From Paenibacillus cellulositrophicus (GTDB lineage Bacteria; Bacillota; Bacilli; Paenibacillales; Paenibacillaceae), in assembly GCF_009363095.1 (NCBI RefSeq), contig NZ_CP045295.1, positions 5,051,001-5,115,000 on the forward strand: a stretch of DNA of 64,000 bases, read 5' to 3'. The notes beneath the pieces were generated by a model. That model saw nothing but the letters and a program-made list of their open reading frames with translations. It ran no database searches and had not been told where the DNA came from. A program made the translations under genes and the position numbers. Positions 16,187-25,046 of this stretch are shown one piece after another (the stretch's first letter is position 1; each line of letters starts with the position of its first letter).

Positions 16187-18082
16187 ATGGATATTTTCGA
16201 ACGCGTAGCGGCATATCGGGCAGAGAGCGATCAACTGGCATGGAATGGCACCTTTAAAGAATACATCGACCTTCTTCGTCAGGACCCATCACCGGCGATG
16301 ACGGCGCATGCCCGCGTCTATGACATGATCAAATCATACGGCGTGGAAGAGGTCAACGGCCATAAACGTTATAAATTTTTTGAGCAGGAAATTTTCGGCC
16401 TGGATCGTGCCATTGAAAAGCTGGTGGAGGAGTATTTCCACTCCTCGGCCCGCAGGCTCGACGTCCGTAAACGGATTCTGCTGCTGATGGGGCCAGTCAG
16501 CGGCGGGAAATCGACGATTGTAACCCTGCTGAAGCGGGGACTTGAGAAATTTTCGAGAACGCCGCAAGGCGCTGTATATGCCATTGACGGCTGCCCGATG
16601 CATGAGGAGCCGCTTCATCTCATTCCGCTGGAGCTGAGGGCAGAAGTAGAAAAAGAACTGGGCGTGCGGATCGAAGGTAATTTATGCCCTTCCTGCCAGA
16701 TGCGCCTGAGAACCGAATACGACGGCGATATCGAGAAAATGCCCGTTACCCGGGTGCAGATCTCGGAAGACAGCCGTGTCGGTATCGGTACATTCAGCCC
16801 TTCGGATCCGAAGTCCCAGGATATCGCCGACCTGACTGGCAGCATCGACTTTTCTACCATTACGGAATACGGTTCGGAATCTGACCCCCGCGCCTACCGT
16901 TTTGATGGAGAGCTGAACAAGGCCAACCGCGGCCTGATGGAATTTCAGGAAATGCTCAAATGCGACGAGAAGTTTCTGTGGAACCTGCTCTCGCTCACGC
17001 AGGAAGGCAATTTCAAGGCAGGCCGGTTCGCGCTTATTTCCGCCGACGAGCTCATCGTTGCCCACACGAACGAATCCGAGTACAAAGCCTTTATCGCCAA
17101 CAAGAAAAACGAAGCACTACAGTCCCGGATGATCGTCATGCCGATTCCTTATAACCTGAAGGTATCGGATGAAGAGAAGATTTACGGCAAGCTCATTTCG
17201 CAAAGCGACATGAAGCATATCCATATTGCGCCGCATGCGCTGCGTTCGGCTGCGATTTTCTCCATTCTGACCCGTCTCAAGGAGACGAAGAAGCAGGGAA
17301 TGGACCTCGTCAAAAAGATGAGAATGTACGATGGAGAGGAGATCGAAGGCTATAAAGAAGCCGATTTGAAGGAAATGCAGTCTGAATATTTGGAAGAAGG
17401 CATGTCCGGCGTCGATCCGCGGTATGTCATCAACCGGATTTCCAGTGCTTTGATTAAGCAGGACCTTCAATGCATTAACGCGCTGGATGTGCTGCGGGCC
17501 ATCAAAGACGGGCTTGATCAGCATGCCTCCATTACGAAGGACGAACGGGAGCGTTATTTGAACTTCATCGCGGTGGCCCGGAAAGAATACGACGAGCTGG
17601 CGAAAAAAGAAGTGCAGAAAGCCTTTGTTTATTCCTTTGAGGAGTCGGCCAAAACGCTGTTTGAGAATTACCTCGACAACATCGAGGCGTTCTGCAACTG
17701 GACGAAAATCCGCGATCCGCTCACCGACGAAGAGATGAATCCGGACGAAAGGCTGATGCGTTCCATCGAGGAGCAGATCGGCGTTTCCGAAAATGCCAAA
17801 AAAGCGTTCCGCGAAGAAATCCTCATCCGGATTTCGTCTTATTCCCGCAAGGGGAAAAAGTTCGAATACCATAATCATGACCGTCTGCGCGAAGCGATCG
17901 AGAAGAAACTGTTTACAGACCTCAAGGATATCGTAAAAATAACGACGTCGACCAAAACGCCGGATGCCGCCCAGCTCAAGCGGATTAACGAAGTAAGCAA
18001 ACGACTGATCGACGAGCACGGCTACTGCCCGGTATGCGCGAACGAGCTGCTGCGCTATGTAGGAAGCTTACTGAACCGGTAA
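16187..18082 (+). CDS. prkA: PrkA serine protein kinase / AAA+ protein
   Basis: 631 residues, the same length as Bacillus PrkA. The N-terminal AAA+ module has a Walker A at residues 102-109 (GPVSGGKS). A cysteine pair CPSCQ and the PrkA C-terminal kinase-like domain follow. It ends with a second short cysteine motif (CPVCANELL). The ATG at 16187 has a perfect ATAGGAGGT six bases before it; the open frame back to 16121 lacks a start signal. In Bacillus PrkA belongs to the sporulation programme, and in enterobacteria its homologue YeaG is a starvation protein encoded with YeaH. The partner genes spoVR and yhbH lie 10 and 25 kb downstream here. Confidence 0.96.
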   Translation: MDIFERVAAYRAESDQLAWNGTFKEYIDLLRQDPSPAMTAHARVYDMIKSYGVEEVNGHKRYKFFEQEIFGLDRAIEKLVEEYFHSSARRLDVRKRILLLMGPVSGGKSTIVTLLKRGLEKFSRTPQGAVYAIDGCPMHEEPLHLIPLELRAEVEKELGVRIEGNLCPSCQMRLRTEYDGDIEKMPVTRVQISEDSRVGIGTFSPSDPKSQDIADLTGSIDFSTITEYGSESDPRAYRFDGELNKANRGLMEFQEMLKCDEKFLWNLLSLTQEGNFKAGRFALISADELIVAHTNESEYKAFIANKKNEALQSRMIVMPIPYNLKVSDEEKIYGKLISQSDMKHIHIAPHALRSAAIFSILTRLKETKKQGMDLVKKMRMYDGEEIEGYKEADLKEMQSEYLEEGMSGVDPRYVINRISSALIKQDLQCINALDVLRAIKDGLDQHASITKDERERYLNFIAVARKEYDELAKKEVQKAFVYSFEESAKTLFENYLDNIEAFCNWTKIRDPLTDEEMNPDERLMRSIEEQIGVSENAKKAFREEILIRISSYSRKGKKFEYHNHDRLREAIEKKLFTDLKDIVKITTSTKTPDAAQLKRINEVSKRLIDEHGYCPVCANELLRYVGSLLNR

Positions 18083-18115
18083 TCAGCCGAAACTCCAATT
18101 ATTCCAGCGTCAAAT

Positions 18116-18146
18116 GGCTCCCGATTCATTTCGGGGGCCTTTTTTT
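18116..18146 (+). terminator. Terminator after prkA
   Basis: GGCTCCCGA pairs with TCGGGGGCC (one G-T mismatch) and is followed by T7. Confidence 0.88.
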
Positions 18147-18267
18147 CTGCTTTTTTCCTTTTCGGGTCTTGAACCTCACGTAATGTAAAGGTTCTTCATT
18201 TTAGAATGGACCGCGAGTTATACCCATTCATTCGTAAAGCTGTACTAAAAATATAAGTCGGATGCAC

Positions 18268-18295
18268 TATATTTTAGTTGTTTAGTCGTCGATAT
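18268..18295 (+). promoter_or_regulatory. Possible sigma-D (motility) promoter of the HemAT-like gene
   Basis: GTCGATAT (18288-18295) matches the sigma-D -10 GCCGATAT at 7 of 8 bases. TATA (18268-18271), 16 bases before it, matches the -35 TAAA at 3 of 4. A perfect TATAAT at 18333-18338 could instead mark a sigma-A promoter, but no good -35 precedes it. Confidence 0.3.
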
Positions 18296-18366
18296 AGACT
18301 ATAATAGACAAAGTTAGATTGTTTAAAATTGGTATAATCAGGGAAATTCTAAAGGAGCCATTCTAC

Positions 18367-19374
18367 ATGATTCAAGTATCGGAAGCGCGGCATAAGCAGC
18401 TGAAATTTATTGGACTGACGGAAAAGGATTTGGAGATTCTGCGGACGCACCAGCCTGTATTCAGCAAGGTGGTCGATGAAGTCGTGGACCATTTTTATCG
18501 GCATATCACTTCGGAGCCGGAGCTCATGCGCATCATTGAACGGAAAACGACGATCGACAGGCTGAAGACGACCCAGCGGGAATACTGGATGTCGCTGGCT
18601 GAAGGTGTAATTGACGAGCCGTTTCTGGAGAAAAGAATCGCCATCGGACTGGTACATTCGCGCGTTGGCTTAAATACGGATTATTATCTCGGCAGCTACA
18701 TGGTTTATTTGGACATCGCCGTTGAGCTGTTCAAGAAGGCCATTCCGGACCGCTGGATTGAGGTGATCCATCCCCTGACCAAGATGTTCAACCTCGATTC
18801 GCAATTGGTTCTGGAAGCTTATGATATGAAGGAAAAGGAAAAGATCCAAGAGCTTGCCGACGGGCGGGAGCAGGTGCTCCGTGCTGTAACCGAAGTCGTT
18901 CAGCAGCTGACCGGCATGATTGCCGAGCTGAACGAGAGTGCCGGCCAAATCGCCGAGACGGCGAAAGTGACCGCGGCTTCCCAGGACCTGGCCCATTCGC
19001 TGATGGACGAGCTGCAGGAGGATGTCACCCAAATCGAGAATATGGGCGGCTTGATCAAGGGCATCGCCGACCAGACGCATCTGCTCGGACTGAACGCGGC
19101 AATCGAGGCGGCGCATGCCGGGGATTCCGGCAGAGGTTTTGCCGTCGTGGCCGGCGAGGTGCGCAAGCTCGCAGCCCATTCGCGGGAAGCGCTGGAGACG
19201 ATCCAGGATAAAGTGTCGGGCATCATGGTCCGGCTGGAGAGCGTGCAGCAGGAAACCCGGCAGACATCGGTCCATGCCCGGGCACAGGCGGAGAGCTCCC
19301 AGGAGCTGGCGGCTTTCGTGAAGACGATCGAGAAGCTGACGCTGGATCTGGCGGAGATTCAGAATCACCATTAA
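18367..19374 (+). CDS. HemAT-like globin-coupled chemotaxis transducer (soluble)
   Basis: 335 residues, no membrane helix. The N-terminal 160 residues form a sensor globin (FIGLTEKDLEILR start) with probable proximal haem ligand His97 in AIGLVHSRVGL. The C-terminal part is a short methyl-accepting signalling domain, with the conserved hairpin tip from GIADQTHLLGLNAAIEAAHA to GEVRKLAAHS. It is shorter than Bacillus HemAT because the signalling helices are trimmed. Family role: cytoplasmic oxygen sensor signalling to CheA. AAAGGAG (18351-18357) fixes the ATG. No other chemotaxis gene is nearby. Confidence 0.9.
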   Translation: MIQVSEARHKQLKFIGLTEKDLEILRTHQPVFSKVVDEVVDHFYRHITSEPELMRIIERKTTIDRLKTTQREYWMSLAEGVIDEPFLEKRIAIGLVHSRVGLNTDYYLGSYMVYLDIAVELFKKAIPDRWIEVIHPLTKMFNLDSQLVLEAYDMKEKEKIQELADGREQVLRAVTEVVQQLTGMIAELNESAGQIAETAKVTAASQDLAHSLMDELQEDVTQIENMGGLIKGIADQTHLLGLNAAIEAAHAGDSGRGFAVVAGEVRKLAAHSREALETIQDKVSGIMVRLESVQQETRQTSVHARAQAESSQELAAFVKTIEKLTLDLAEIQNHH

Positions 19375-19522
19375 ACGCCGACGAGGAGCGTCAAGGAAGC
19401 TTCATTTGTTCCAGTACCTCATCATTCGCCATTCAGGTATAATAGATTCGTCATCATGAATATTAGAAATCGTAAATTTTTGAATTGATCGGCAACTGAT
19501 TTGTATTTGAGGTGATTGTATA

Positions 19523-20545
19523 GTGGCTTCCATTCATGATGTGGCGAAAGAGGCTGGAGTATCTGTCGCAACCGTTTCCAAAGTCATTAACCATTATCCG
19601 GACGTCAGCGATAAAACAAGGAAAAAAGTAAGATCGGCGATCGAGCTTCTTCGTTACCGGCCCAATGCCATTGCACGCGGACTCGTCACCGGGAGATCGT
19701 GGACCGTGGGTGTGCTGATCAACATTCCCTTTACGAACCCTTATGTGGCCGAGCTGCTGGAAGGCATCAAAACGGCGCTGGAGAACAGCGGCTATGATCT
19801 CATGCGCCTCTCTGCCCGGCTTAACGACGAAAGCTATTCTTTTATCGACCACTGCGAGAGCAGGAACCTGGATGGGGTCGTCATCTTCGGCGTGGAACGG
19901 GACCATCGGATTATCGGCGAGCTGATCCGCTCCGATATTCCTACCATGTTTGTGGATACGGACGTCATGGGAAACCGGGTCGGAAATATTACGTCGGATA
20001 ACGTGAACGGCGTTCATATGGCCGTCTCCCATCTGTACGGGCTGGGTCACCGGGATATCGCCTATATCGCCGGTACCCTCGGCCATACGGTAGCCGAACG
20101 GCGGCTTCAGGGATACAAGCAGGGCCTTGCGGACTGTTCCATCGAATACAGGGACAAGTATCTGGAAGTGTGTGATTATTCTTTTGAAGGCGGCATGGTC
20201 GCCATGAGGAAGCTCCTTCATCTTCAGTCTCCCCCGACGGCTGTCGTGTGTACTTCGGATATGGCTGCGATGGGGGCGATTCATGAAATTGAAGCATGGG
20301 GATTTTCCGTTCCCGGGGATGTTTCGGTTGTCGGCTTTGACAACATTTTTGAGGCCAAGGTGTTTAAGCCAAGCCTGACGACTGTGAACCAGAACATACA
20401 CAATATCGGCGCAAAGTCGATTGAGCATCTGATCTCCATGATCGAAAATCCGGAATACTCGCCACCGGAAATTATGGAGCCGGCCAGCCTGGTTATCCGC
20501 CAATCGACCGGCAAAGTGAAGGTTTCTGAAGATCAATCGCGTTAA
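19523..20545 (+). CDS. LacI-family transcriptional regulator
   Basis: 340 residues. The first 55 form the LacI helix-turn-helix and hinge (ASIHDVAKEAGVSVATVSKV, then RPNAIARGL). A periplasmic-binding-protein-like sugar sensor follows (TVGVLINIPFTNPYVAELL, then VVGFDNIFEAKVFKPSLTTV). It starts at GTG 19523 with GAGGTGAT six bases upstream, the only start that gives the conserved N-terminus. No adjacent sugar genes, so its target is unknown. AAAACGTTTT-type palindromes near the binding-protein genes at 32 and 36 kb are possible LacI-family sites, but I cannot link them to this protein. Confidence 0.93.
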   Translation: MASIHDVAKEAGVSVATVSKVINHYPDVSDKTRKKVRSAIELLRYRPNAIARGLVTGRSWTVGVLINIPFTNPYVAELLEGIKTALENSGYDLMRLSARLNDESYSFIDHCESRNLDGVVIFGVERDHRIIGELIRSDIPTMFVDTDVMGNRVGNITSDNVNGVHMAVSHLYGLGHRDIAYIAGTLGHTVAERRLQGYKQGLADCSIEYRDKYLEVCDYSFEGGMVAMRKLLHLQSPPTAVVCTSDMAAMGAIHEIEAWGFSVPGDVSVVGFDNIFEAKVFKPSLTTVNQNIHNIGAKSIEHLISMIENPEYSPPEIMEPASLVIRQSTGKVKVSEDQSR

Positions 20546-20556
20546 AATAGGGGGAA

Positions 20557-20587
20557 GGGATGTGCCGGGCAGGCATGTCCCTTTTTG
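20557..20587 (+). terminator. Terminator after the LacI-type gene
   Basis: GGGATGTGCC pairs with GGCATGTCCC (one mismatch) and is followed by T5. Confidence 0.82.
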
Positions 20588-20661
20588 CGTCCTGTCTGGT
20601 CATTTAAGATCGCATTTAATTTCCGCGTGTTGCAAAGGGCAGGTGCTTAGGTCAAGAAATG

Positions 20662-20689
20662 TTGTGAATGGTGCACAATATCTTATAAT
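20662..20689 (+). promoter_or_regulatory. Promoter of the second OmpR-type operon
   Basis: TTGTGA (20662-20667), a 16-base spacer and TATAAT (20684-20689), about 55 bases before the regulator ATG. Confidence 0.55.
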
Positions 20690-20743
20690 GATAGAAAATC
20701 AGGCACCGCTTATAATCAACGGATGAAAGTGACGTGATAGTCG

Positions 20744-21442
20744 ATGGAGGAAAAAAGAGTTCTGGTGGCCGACGATGAGCCGAGCATCCGCAGCGCGATT
20801 TCCTATGCGCTCAAACGGGAGGGGTTCGCCGTTGAAACGGCCGCGGACGGTGAGGAGGCGCTGCAGCAGGCGGATGCCTTCCGCCCGGATATGCTGGTGC
20901 TGGACGTCATGATGCCCAAGGCTAACGGCTATGAGGTGCTGCGCCGGCTGGAAAACCGAAAGGGACTCGGCATATTGATGCTGACCGTTAAAAACGATAT
21001 CGTCGACAAGGTTCTGGGGCTGGAGCTTGGGGCCGACGATTTTATGACCAAACCGTTCGATATCCGCGAGCTGGTCGCACGGGTGAAATCGATCGTCCGC
21101 CGGCTGGATAAAGTGGAAGAACCCGCGCCTGCGCCGGACGGGAAAAAGGCCGTGCTTGGACAGCTCACCGTTCATGCGGCCAAGCGCACGGCGGAAATCA
21201 GCGGCCGGCTGCTGGAGCTGACGCCGAAGGAATTCGATCTGCTGTCGCTGCTCGTATTTCACCCCGGGCGGGTGTACACCCGCGAGGATCTGCTGGATCT
21301 CGTATGGGGCATGGAGTATGCGGGAGGCACCCGAACGGTGGACATTCATATCCAGCGGCTGCGGAAAAAGCTGGGCGACGCCCACTATATGCTGCAGACG
21401 GTATACGGGATCGGCTATAAGGCGCTGGAGGAGGGCACATGA
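20744..21442 (+). CDS. OmpR-family response regulator
   Basis: 232 residues. Receiver with Asp54 in VLDVMMPK and the Lys in TKPFD; OmpR-type winged helix in the C-terminal 100 residues (ELTPKEFDLL, then GRVYTREDLLDLVWG). The stop overlaps the kinase start by ATGA, so the pair is translationally coupled. A TolB-like lipoprotein gene follows the kinase and may be the third member of the unit. The signal is unknown. Confidence 0.93.
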   Translation: MEEKRVLVADDEPSIRSAISYALKREGFAVETAADGEEALQQADAFRPDMLVLDVMMPKANGYEVLRRLENRKGLGILMLTVKNDIVDKVLGLELGADDFMTKPFDIRELVARVKSIVRRLDKVEEPAPAPDGKKAVLGQLTVHAAKRTAEISGRLLELTPKEFDLLSLLVFHPGRVYTREDLLDLVWGMEYAGGTRTVDIHIQRLRKKLGDAHYMLQTVYGIGYKALEEGT

Positions 21443-22908
21443 GCCTCGGCCTGAAATGGAAGTTTCCGCTGTTCCTGGCGGTGCTGCTGGTGTTTACGAC
21501 CAGCGTGCTCAGCTGGCTTGTTCTCAGCGGAATCAAGACCAATCAGCGCGAGCAGATGGAAGAGAGCCTGCAGCGGCAGGCCGACGTAGCCGAAATGAGG
21601 GTCAAGCAGGATTATTTGACGGGAGAACGGCTGAAACCGGTGGATTTTATGGGAAAACAGGGGCAGGAGCTGTCCGTGGACCTTGGCATTTCCACCAACA
21701 TGCGGGTGATCCTGTATGACGCCAAGGGCCAAGAGGTGGGCAATTCCCTGCCGCTGGCGGAAAAACCGGATGTCGGAGATGCCCTGTCTTATGCGCTGAA
21801 AGGTAAAATCGCCTACATTACCGAAGCGGATTCCCTGATCTATCTTGCGCCGATGCAGGGGCCTGACGGCATGCTGGGGGTTGTTCAGCTCCATACGTCG
21901 CTGAAGTCGCAGCATGAATTTTATAACCGGATGGCGTATCGGCTGGTCTGGACAGGCGGCATCGTATTGCTGCTGAGCTTTATTCTGGGATTTATTTATG
22001 TATACCGTCAGGTCAGGGACATTGTGAAGCTGAAGGCGGAGGCGGACCGGATCTCCCGCGGGGAGTATCCGGAGCGGTCCCCGCTGCGGCGGAAAGACGA
22101 GCTCGGGCAGCTCGGAACCGGCATTCTGCATATGAGCCGTGACATCAAGGGGCACATGGCTGCGCTCCAGGAGGAAAAGCACCATCTGCAATTGGCCGTG
22201 GAGAAGCTGCAGGCGCTCGAGCAGCAGCAGAAGCAGTTTATCAATAACGTGAGCCACGAGTTTAAAACGCCGCTGACGTCGATCCAGGCTTATACGGATT
22301 TGCTGGGCATGTACGGCGACGATCCGCAGCTGATCGAGGAAGCGCGCAGTGCGATTGCCAAAGAGTCCGAGCGGTTGTATCAATTGGTCGAGGACGTGCT
22401 GCGCTTGTCGCTGCTGGAGAAGTACGATTTTGAATCCCAGGCGGAAGAAGTGGAGCTTGCGGATCTACTGCAGGATGTCGTATCCCGGATCAGCGCCAAG
22501 GCCACCAAATACGATTTAACGATACAGACCGACTTCGTACCTGCCCGGGTGTGGGGAGACCGGGACCATTTCATTCATATTTTTATGAATCTGCTGGATA
22601 ATGCGATCAAATACAATCAGCCCGGCGGCCGGATTGTCATTCAAAGCAGGGTTTCGGGAGACGAAGTAAGCGTATCGGTCCGCAACACGGGACGGATCAT
22701 TCCGCGGGAATGGTGGGCGCATCTGTTCGAGCCGTTCTCCACGCTGCACCAAGACCGTGCCCGCTCTACCGGCGGAACCGGCCTGGGCCTGCCGCTGGCG
22801 TCCCAGCTCGCGGAGAAGCAGGGGGGCCGGCTTGAGCTCGTCCGTTCGGATGCGGAGGAGACCGAATTTACCGTTTCGTTTCCGCGGCACTCCAGCCGGG
22901 AGAATTAG
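21439..22908 (+). CDS. Sensor histidine kinase
   Basis: 489 residues: membrane helix one (about 7-29), an extracytoplasmic sensor of about 135 residues, helix two (about 168-190), HAMP, and HisKA with phospho-acceptor His273 in VSHEFKTPLTS. The HATPase domain has an N box (NLLDNAIKYN) and G2 (GTGLGLPLASQL). The G1 motif is degenerate: VRNTGRIIP replaces the usual D-x-G-x-G. This would be expected to weaken ATP binding, though the related kinase class tolerates it. It is coupled to its regulator by ATGA. Confidence 0.91.
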   Translation: MSLGLKWKFPLFLAVLLVFTTSVLSWLVLSGIKTNQREQMEESLQRQADVAEMRVKQDYLTGERLKPVDFMGKQGQELSVDLGISTNMRVILYDAKGQEVGNSLPLAEKPDVGDALSYALKGKIAYITEADSLIYLAPMQGPDGMLGVVQLHTSLKSQHEFYNRMAYRLVWTGGIVLLLSFILGFIYVYRQVRDIVKLKAEADRISRGEYPERSPLRRKDELGQLGTGILHMSRDIKGHMAALQEEKHHLQLAVEKLQALEQQQKQFINNVSHEFKTPLTSIQAYTDLLGMYGDDPQLIEEARSAIAKESERLYQLVEDVLRLSLLEKYDFESQAEEVELADLLQDVVSRISAKATKYDLTIQTDFVPARVWGDRDHFIHIFMNLLDNAIKYNQPGGRIVIQSRVSGDEVSVSVRNTGRIIPREWWAHLFEPFSTLHQDRARSTGGTGLGLPLASQLAEKQGGRLELVRSDAEETEFTVSFPRHSSREN

Positions 22909-23060
22909 GAAGGTATAGCCTATGTTTTTCTAAAGGGAATGAACTGAGCTTTAGCTGATGCTTTTTTCAATAAAAGTTTACAACTTGGAAACATTTCGAC
23001 GTATGCCGGATATCATTGGCGTGTAGGATGGGGGTAAGAAATCAGGAAGGGATGAAACTC

Positions 23061-24167
23061 ATGATGAAACGACATAAACTACTTCCTCCAGTGATCGGCG
23101 TGATGATGGCAGGTGCGCTTTTGGCGGGCTGCGGTTCGCCGCAGAGCAATGCAAGCCGGGAGGTCATCGACAAGCCGGGCAAGCAGATCACCGTTATAGA
23201 TACGGCCGCCGAAGGCCGGAAAAATACCGGAGAAATCCAGGTAGAGCAAATCGAAAAACTTAAAGACGTGTACGGCCGGACCTGGCTGTCGGACCACGAA
23301 GCCATCGTGGAACGAAATCATGTGCTGATGATCCATGACTTTGCATCCAATATCGAACGCAAGTTGACGGAAAATCCGGCCACGGCCGGTCAATATCTGG
23401 CCGCCGCGTCGCCGGATGGGGAGCATGTCTTTTTTACGGGGGGCAACCCGAAAGACAAGTATGATATCGGGGGTTATCTCCTGGATGCGGCTTCCGGAAC
23501 CGTAACGAAAACAGGCGCATTCTCCATGCTGTCCGATATGTTCTGGGCCGATCCGCAGCATGTCCTCGTCAGCACGGATGACAGCAAGCTTCAATTGATC
23601 GACCTGCAGGGTAAACGGACCCCGGTCCAATTCTCGGATCCGGAGCTGTCCGACAACGTGCCTCGCATGGCGAGCAAGGCGGGCGACCGTTATTACTATT
23701 TGGGCGTCCACGAAGGCTACACCGTGTTGAAGTCGTTTACGGCATCAGCACCTGAAGCCCAGACGATCCAGGAAGGCGTCGTCACATTCAGCTTGTCGCC
23801 GGACGGCAGCGCGATCGCCCTGGAGAAACGCGAGTGGAACACGACCAAGGACGCCGAGCTTCAGCTCATCGATGCCAGCGGCAAGAAGCTGGGAACCGTG
23901 GCCAAAGGAACGCTCCTCGGCCGGCCGAGCTGGTCGCCGGACGGCAGCAAAATCGCCTTCTCGGTGTACACCGAGGGCGAGCAGGGCATGAAAGGCATGT
24001 ACGTGTTCGACAAGGCGAGCGGCAAAACGACGCCGTTGTCCACGGAGATCCAGGCCTACGACTCCCCGGCCGTCTGGAGCCCGGACGGCAAGTCGCTGAT
24101 GGTGTACCAGACCGTGTACGAAGGCGAGAATTCGAACAATGTGACGTATGTGGTCCATCTGAAGTGA
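23061..24167 (+). CDS. Lipoprotein with TolB/WD40-like beta-propeller
   Basis: 368 residues. Type II signal peptide with lipobox LLAGC; the Cys becomes the lipidated N-terminus. The mature part shows repeated PD40-type blades: YLAAASPDGEHVFFTGG, FSLSPDGSAIALEKR, RPSWSPDGSKIAFSVY and PAVWSPDGKSLMVYQ. I chose the ATG at 23061 because AGGAAGGG is properly spaced before it; ATGs at 23052 and 23064 are alternatives. It lies 152 bases behind a two-component pair and probably modulates or serves that system at the outer membrane face (inference from position). Confidence 0.85.
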   Translation: MMKRHKLLPPVIGVMMAGALLAGCGSPQSNASREVIDKPGKQITVIDTAAEGRKNTGEIQVEQIEKLKDVYGRTWLSDHEAIVERNHVLMIHDFASNIERKLTENPATAGQYLAAASPDGEHVFFTGGNPKDKYDIGGYLLDAASGTVTKTGAFSMLSDMFWADPQHVLVSTDDSKLQLIDLQGKRTPVQFSDPELSDNVPRMASKAGDRYYYLGVHEGYTVLKSFTASAPEAQTIQEGVVTFSLSPDGSAIALEKREWNTTKDAELQLIDASGKKLGTVAKGTLLGRPSWSPDGSKIAFSVYTEGEQGMKGMYVFDKASGKTTPLSTEIQAYDSPAVWSPDGKSLMVYQTVYEGENSNNVTYVVHLK

Positions 24168-24210
24168 TCGCCGCGGTCAGCGGCGGAGCGTGTGCTGTGC
24201 GTGCTTGGGA

Positions 24211-24345
24211 AGCCCGCTGCGCGTGCGGATCATGCCTCCGATCGCTGTTGCCCCCGAATTTTTTGGGAATGGAATCGAAGGTAAAAATTCGGGGACAAAG
24301 GCGACCGCTGCCGCTTCTCCGGCATGATTCCGCCCGCTCCGCTGC
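24211..24345 (+). repeat. Structured intergenic repeat, copy C
   Basis: Inner stem TTGCCCCCGAATTTTT / AAAAATTCGGGGACAA, core CAAAGGCGACCGCTG, outer arms GCGGATCATGCC / GGCATGATTCCGC with an extra T. The arms differ completely from those of the copies at 8 kb yet pair in the same way. It lies between the lipoprotein stop and the terminator at 24878, so it should be transcribed as part of that mRNA. Confidence 0.85.
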
Positions 24346-24576
24346 TGCCAGCGGCGAGTGGGGGAATAAGGTCCTTGCGGTGGCTGTGCAGCACCGCAAG
24401 GACGGGAGTGGGTGCGGGCTGTGCTTCGATGCAAAGCATTCGGCTGGCGCGTGCTCTGCGTGCTGCTGAGCAGGCTTCGTGTGGGCGACGGTGAGCGCGG
24501 GCCGTGCTTCGAGCGTTGGCGCTTCGGAGCAGGTTGCGCGTAGAGTGTTTGACGGATGAGCGCATGTGTGCGGGGA

Positions 24577-24711
24577 AGCCCGCTCCGCGTGCGGATCATG
24601 CCTCCGATCGCTGTTGCCCCCGAATTTTTTGGGAATGGAATCGAAGGTAAAAATTCGGGGACAAAGGCGCCCGCTGCCGCTTCTCCGGCATGATTCCGCC
24701 CGCTCCGCTGC
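24577..24711 (+). repeat. Structured intergenic repeat, copy D
   Basis: Almost identical to the copy at 24211 (one change visible in the core, GGCGCC for GGCGAC). Each copy is followed by a separate hairpin, GTCCTTGCGGTG / CACCGCAAGGAC, near 24370 and 24736. The gap from 24168 to 25046 contains these elements, a terminator and the MerR promoter. Open frames crossing it are products of the repeats. Confidence 0.85.
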
Positions 24712-24877
24712 TGCCTGCGGCGAGTGGGGAGTAAGGTCCTTGCGGTGGCTGTGCAGCACCGCAAGGACGGGGGCAGGCAAGGGGCAGTGCTTTGTAGCGG
24801 GCATGTTAGCAGGGGAAACTTGGAACGTGCCGATCAGGCTTTATGCTCGAGGCTAAGGCGGTCATATTTAGAAAATA

Positions 24878-24906
24878 AGTCACCACTCAATGTGGTGGCT
24901 TTTTTG
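24878..24906 (+). terminator. Terminator downstream of repeats C and D
   Basis: GTCACCAC pairs with GTGGTGGC (loop TCAAT) and is followed by T6. It is the first clear terminator after the lipoprotein gene, 711 bases past its stop. Confidence 0.85.
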
Positions 24907-25009
24907 TATAGTTAGCGAGCCCCGGCGATCAGTCCGCCTGGACAACTTCAACGAATGGAGGTAGAGGGCGATTCTTGATTTTTTATAAGAAAAAAATGTA
25001 AAAACCGAC

Positions 25010-25040
25010 TTGACCTTGGAGTCTGCTCCAATGTTATTGT
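25010..25040 (+). promoter_or_regulatory. MerR-type promoter with 19-base spacer and internal operator
   Basis: TTGACC (25010-25015) and TATTGT (25035-25040) are separated by 19 bases, the over-long spacer typical of MerR-activated promoters. The spacer contains the inverted repeat TTGGAG-TCTG-CTCCAA. The MerR gene itself starts seven bases past the -10, so the promoter is autoregulated and the transcript is probably leaderless. Confidence 0.8.
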
Positions 25041-25046
25041 GAACTC

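Noticed and set aside
24168..24900. Several open frames of 110-310 codons in the 24-kb gap
   Set aside because: They follow the GC-rich structured repeats and have no start signals. The two repeat copies produce near-identical translated segments.
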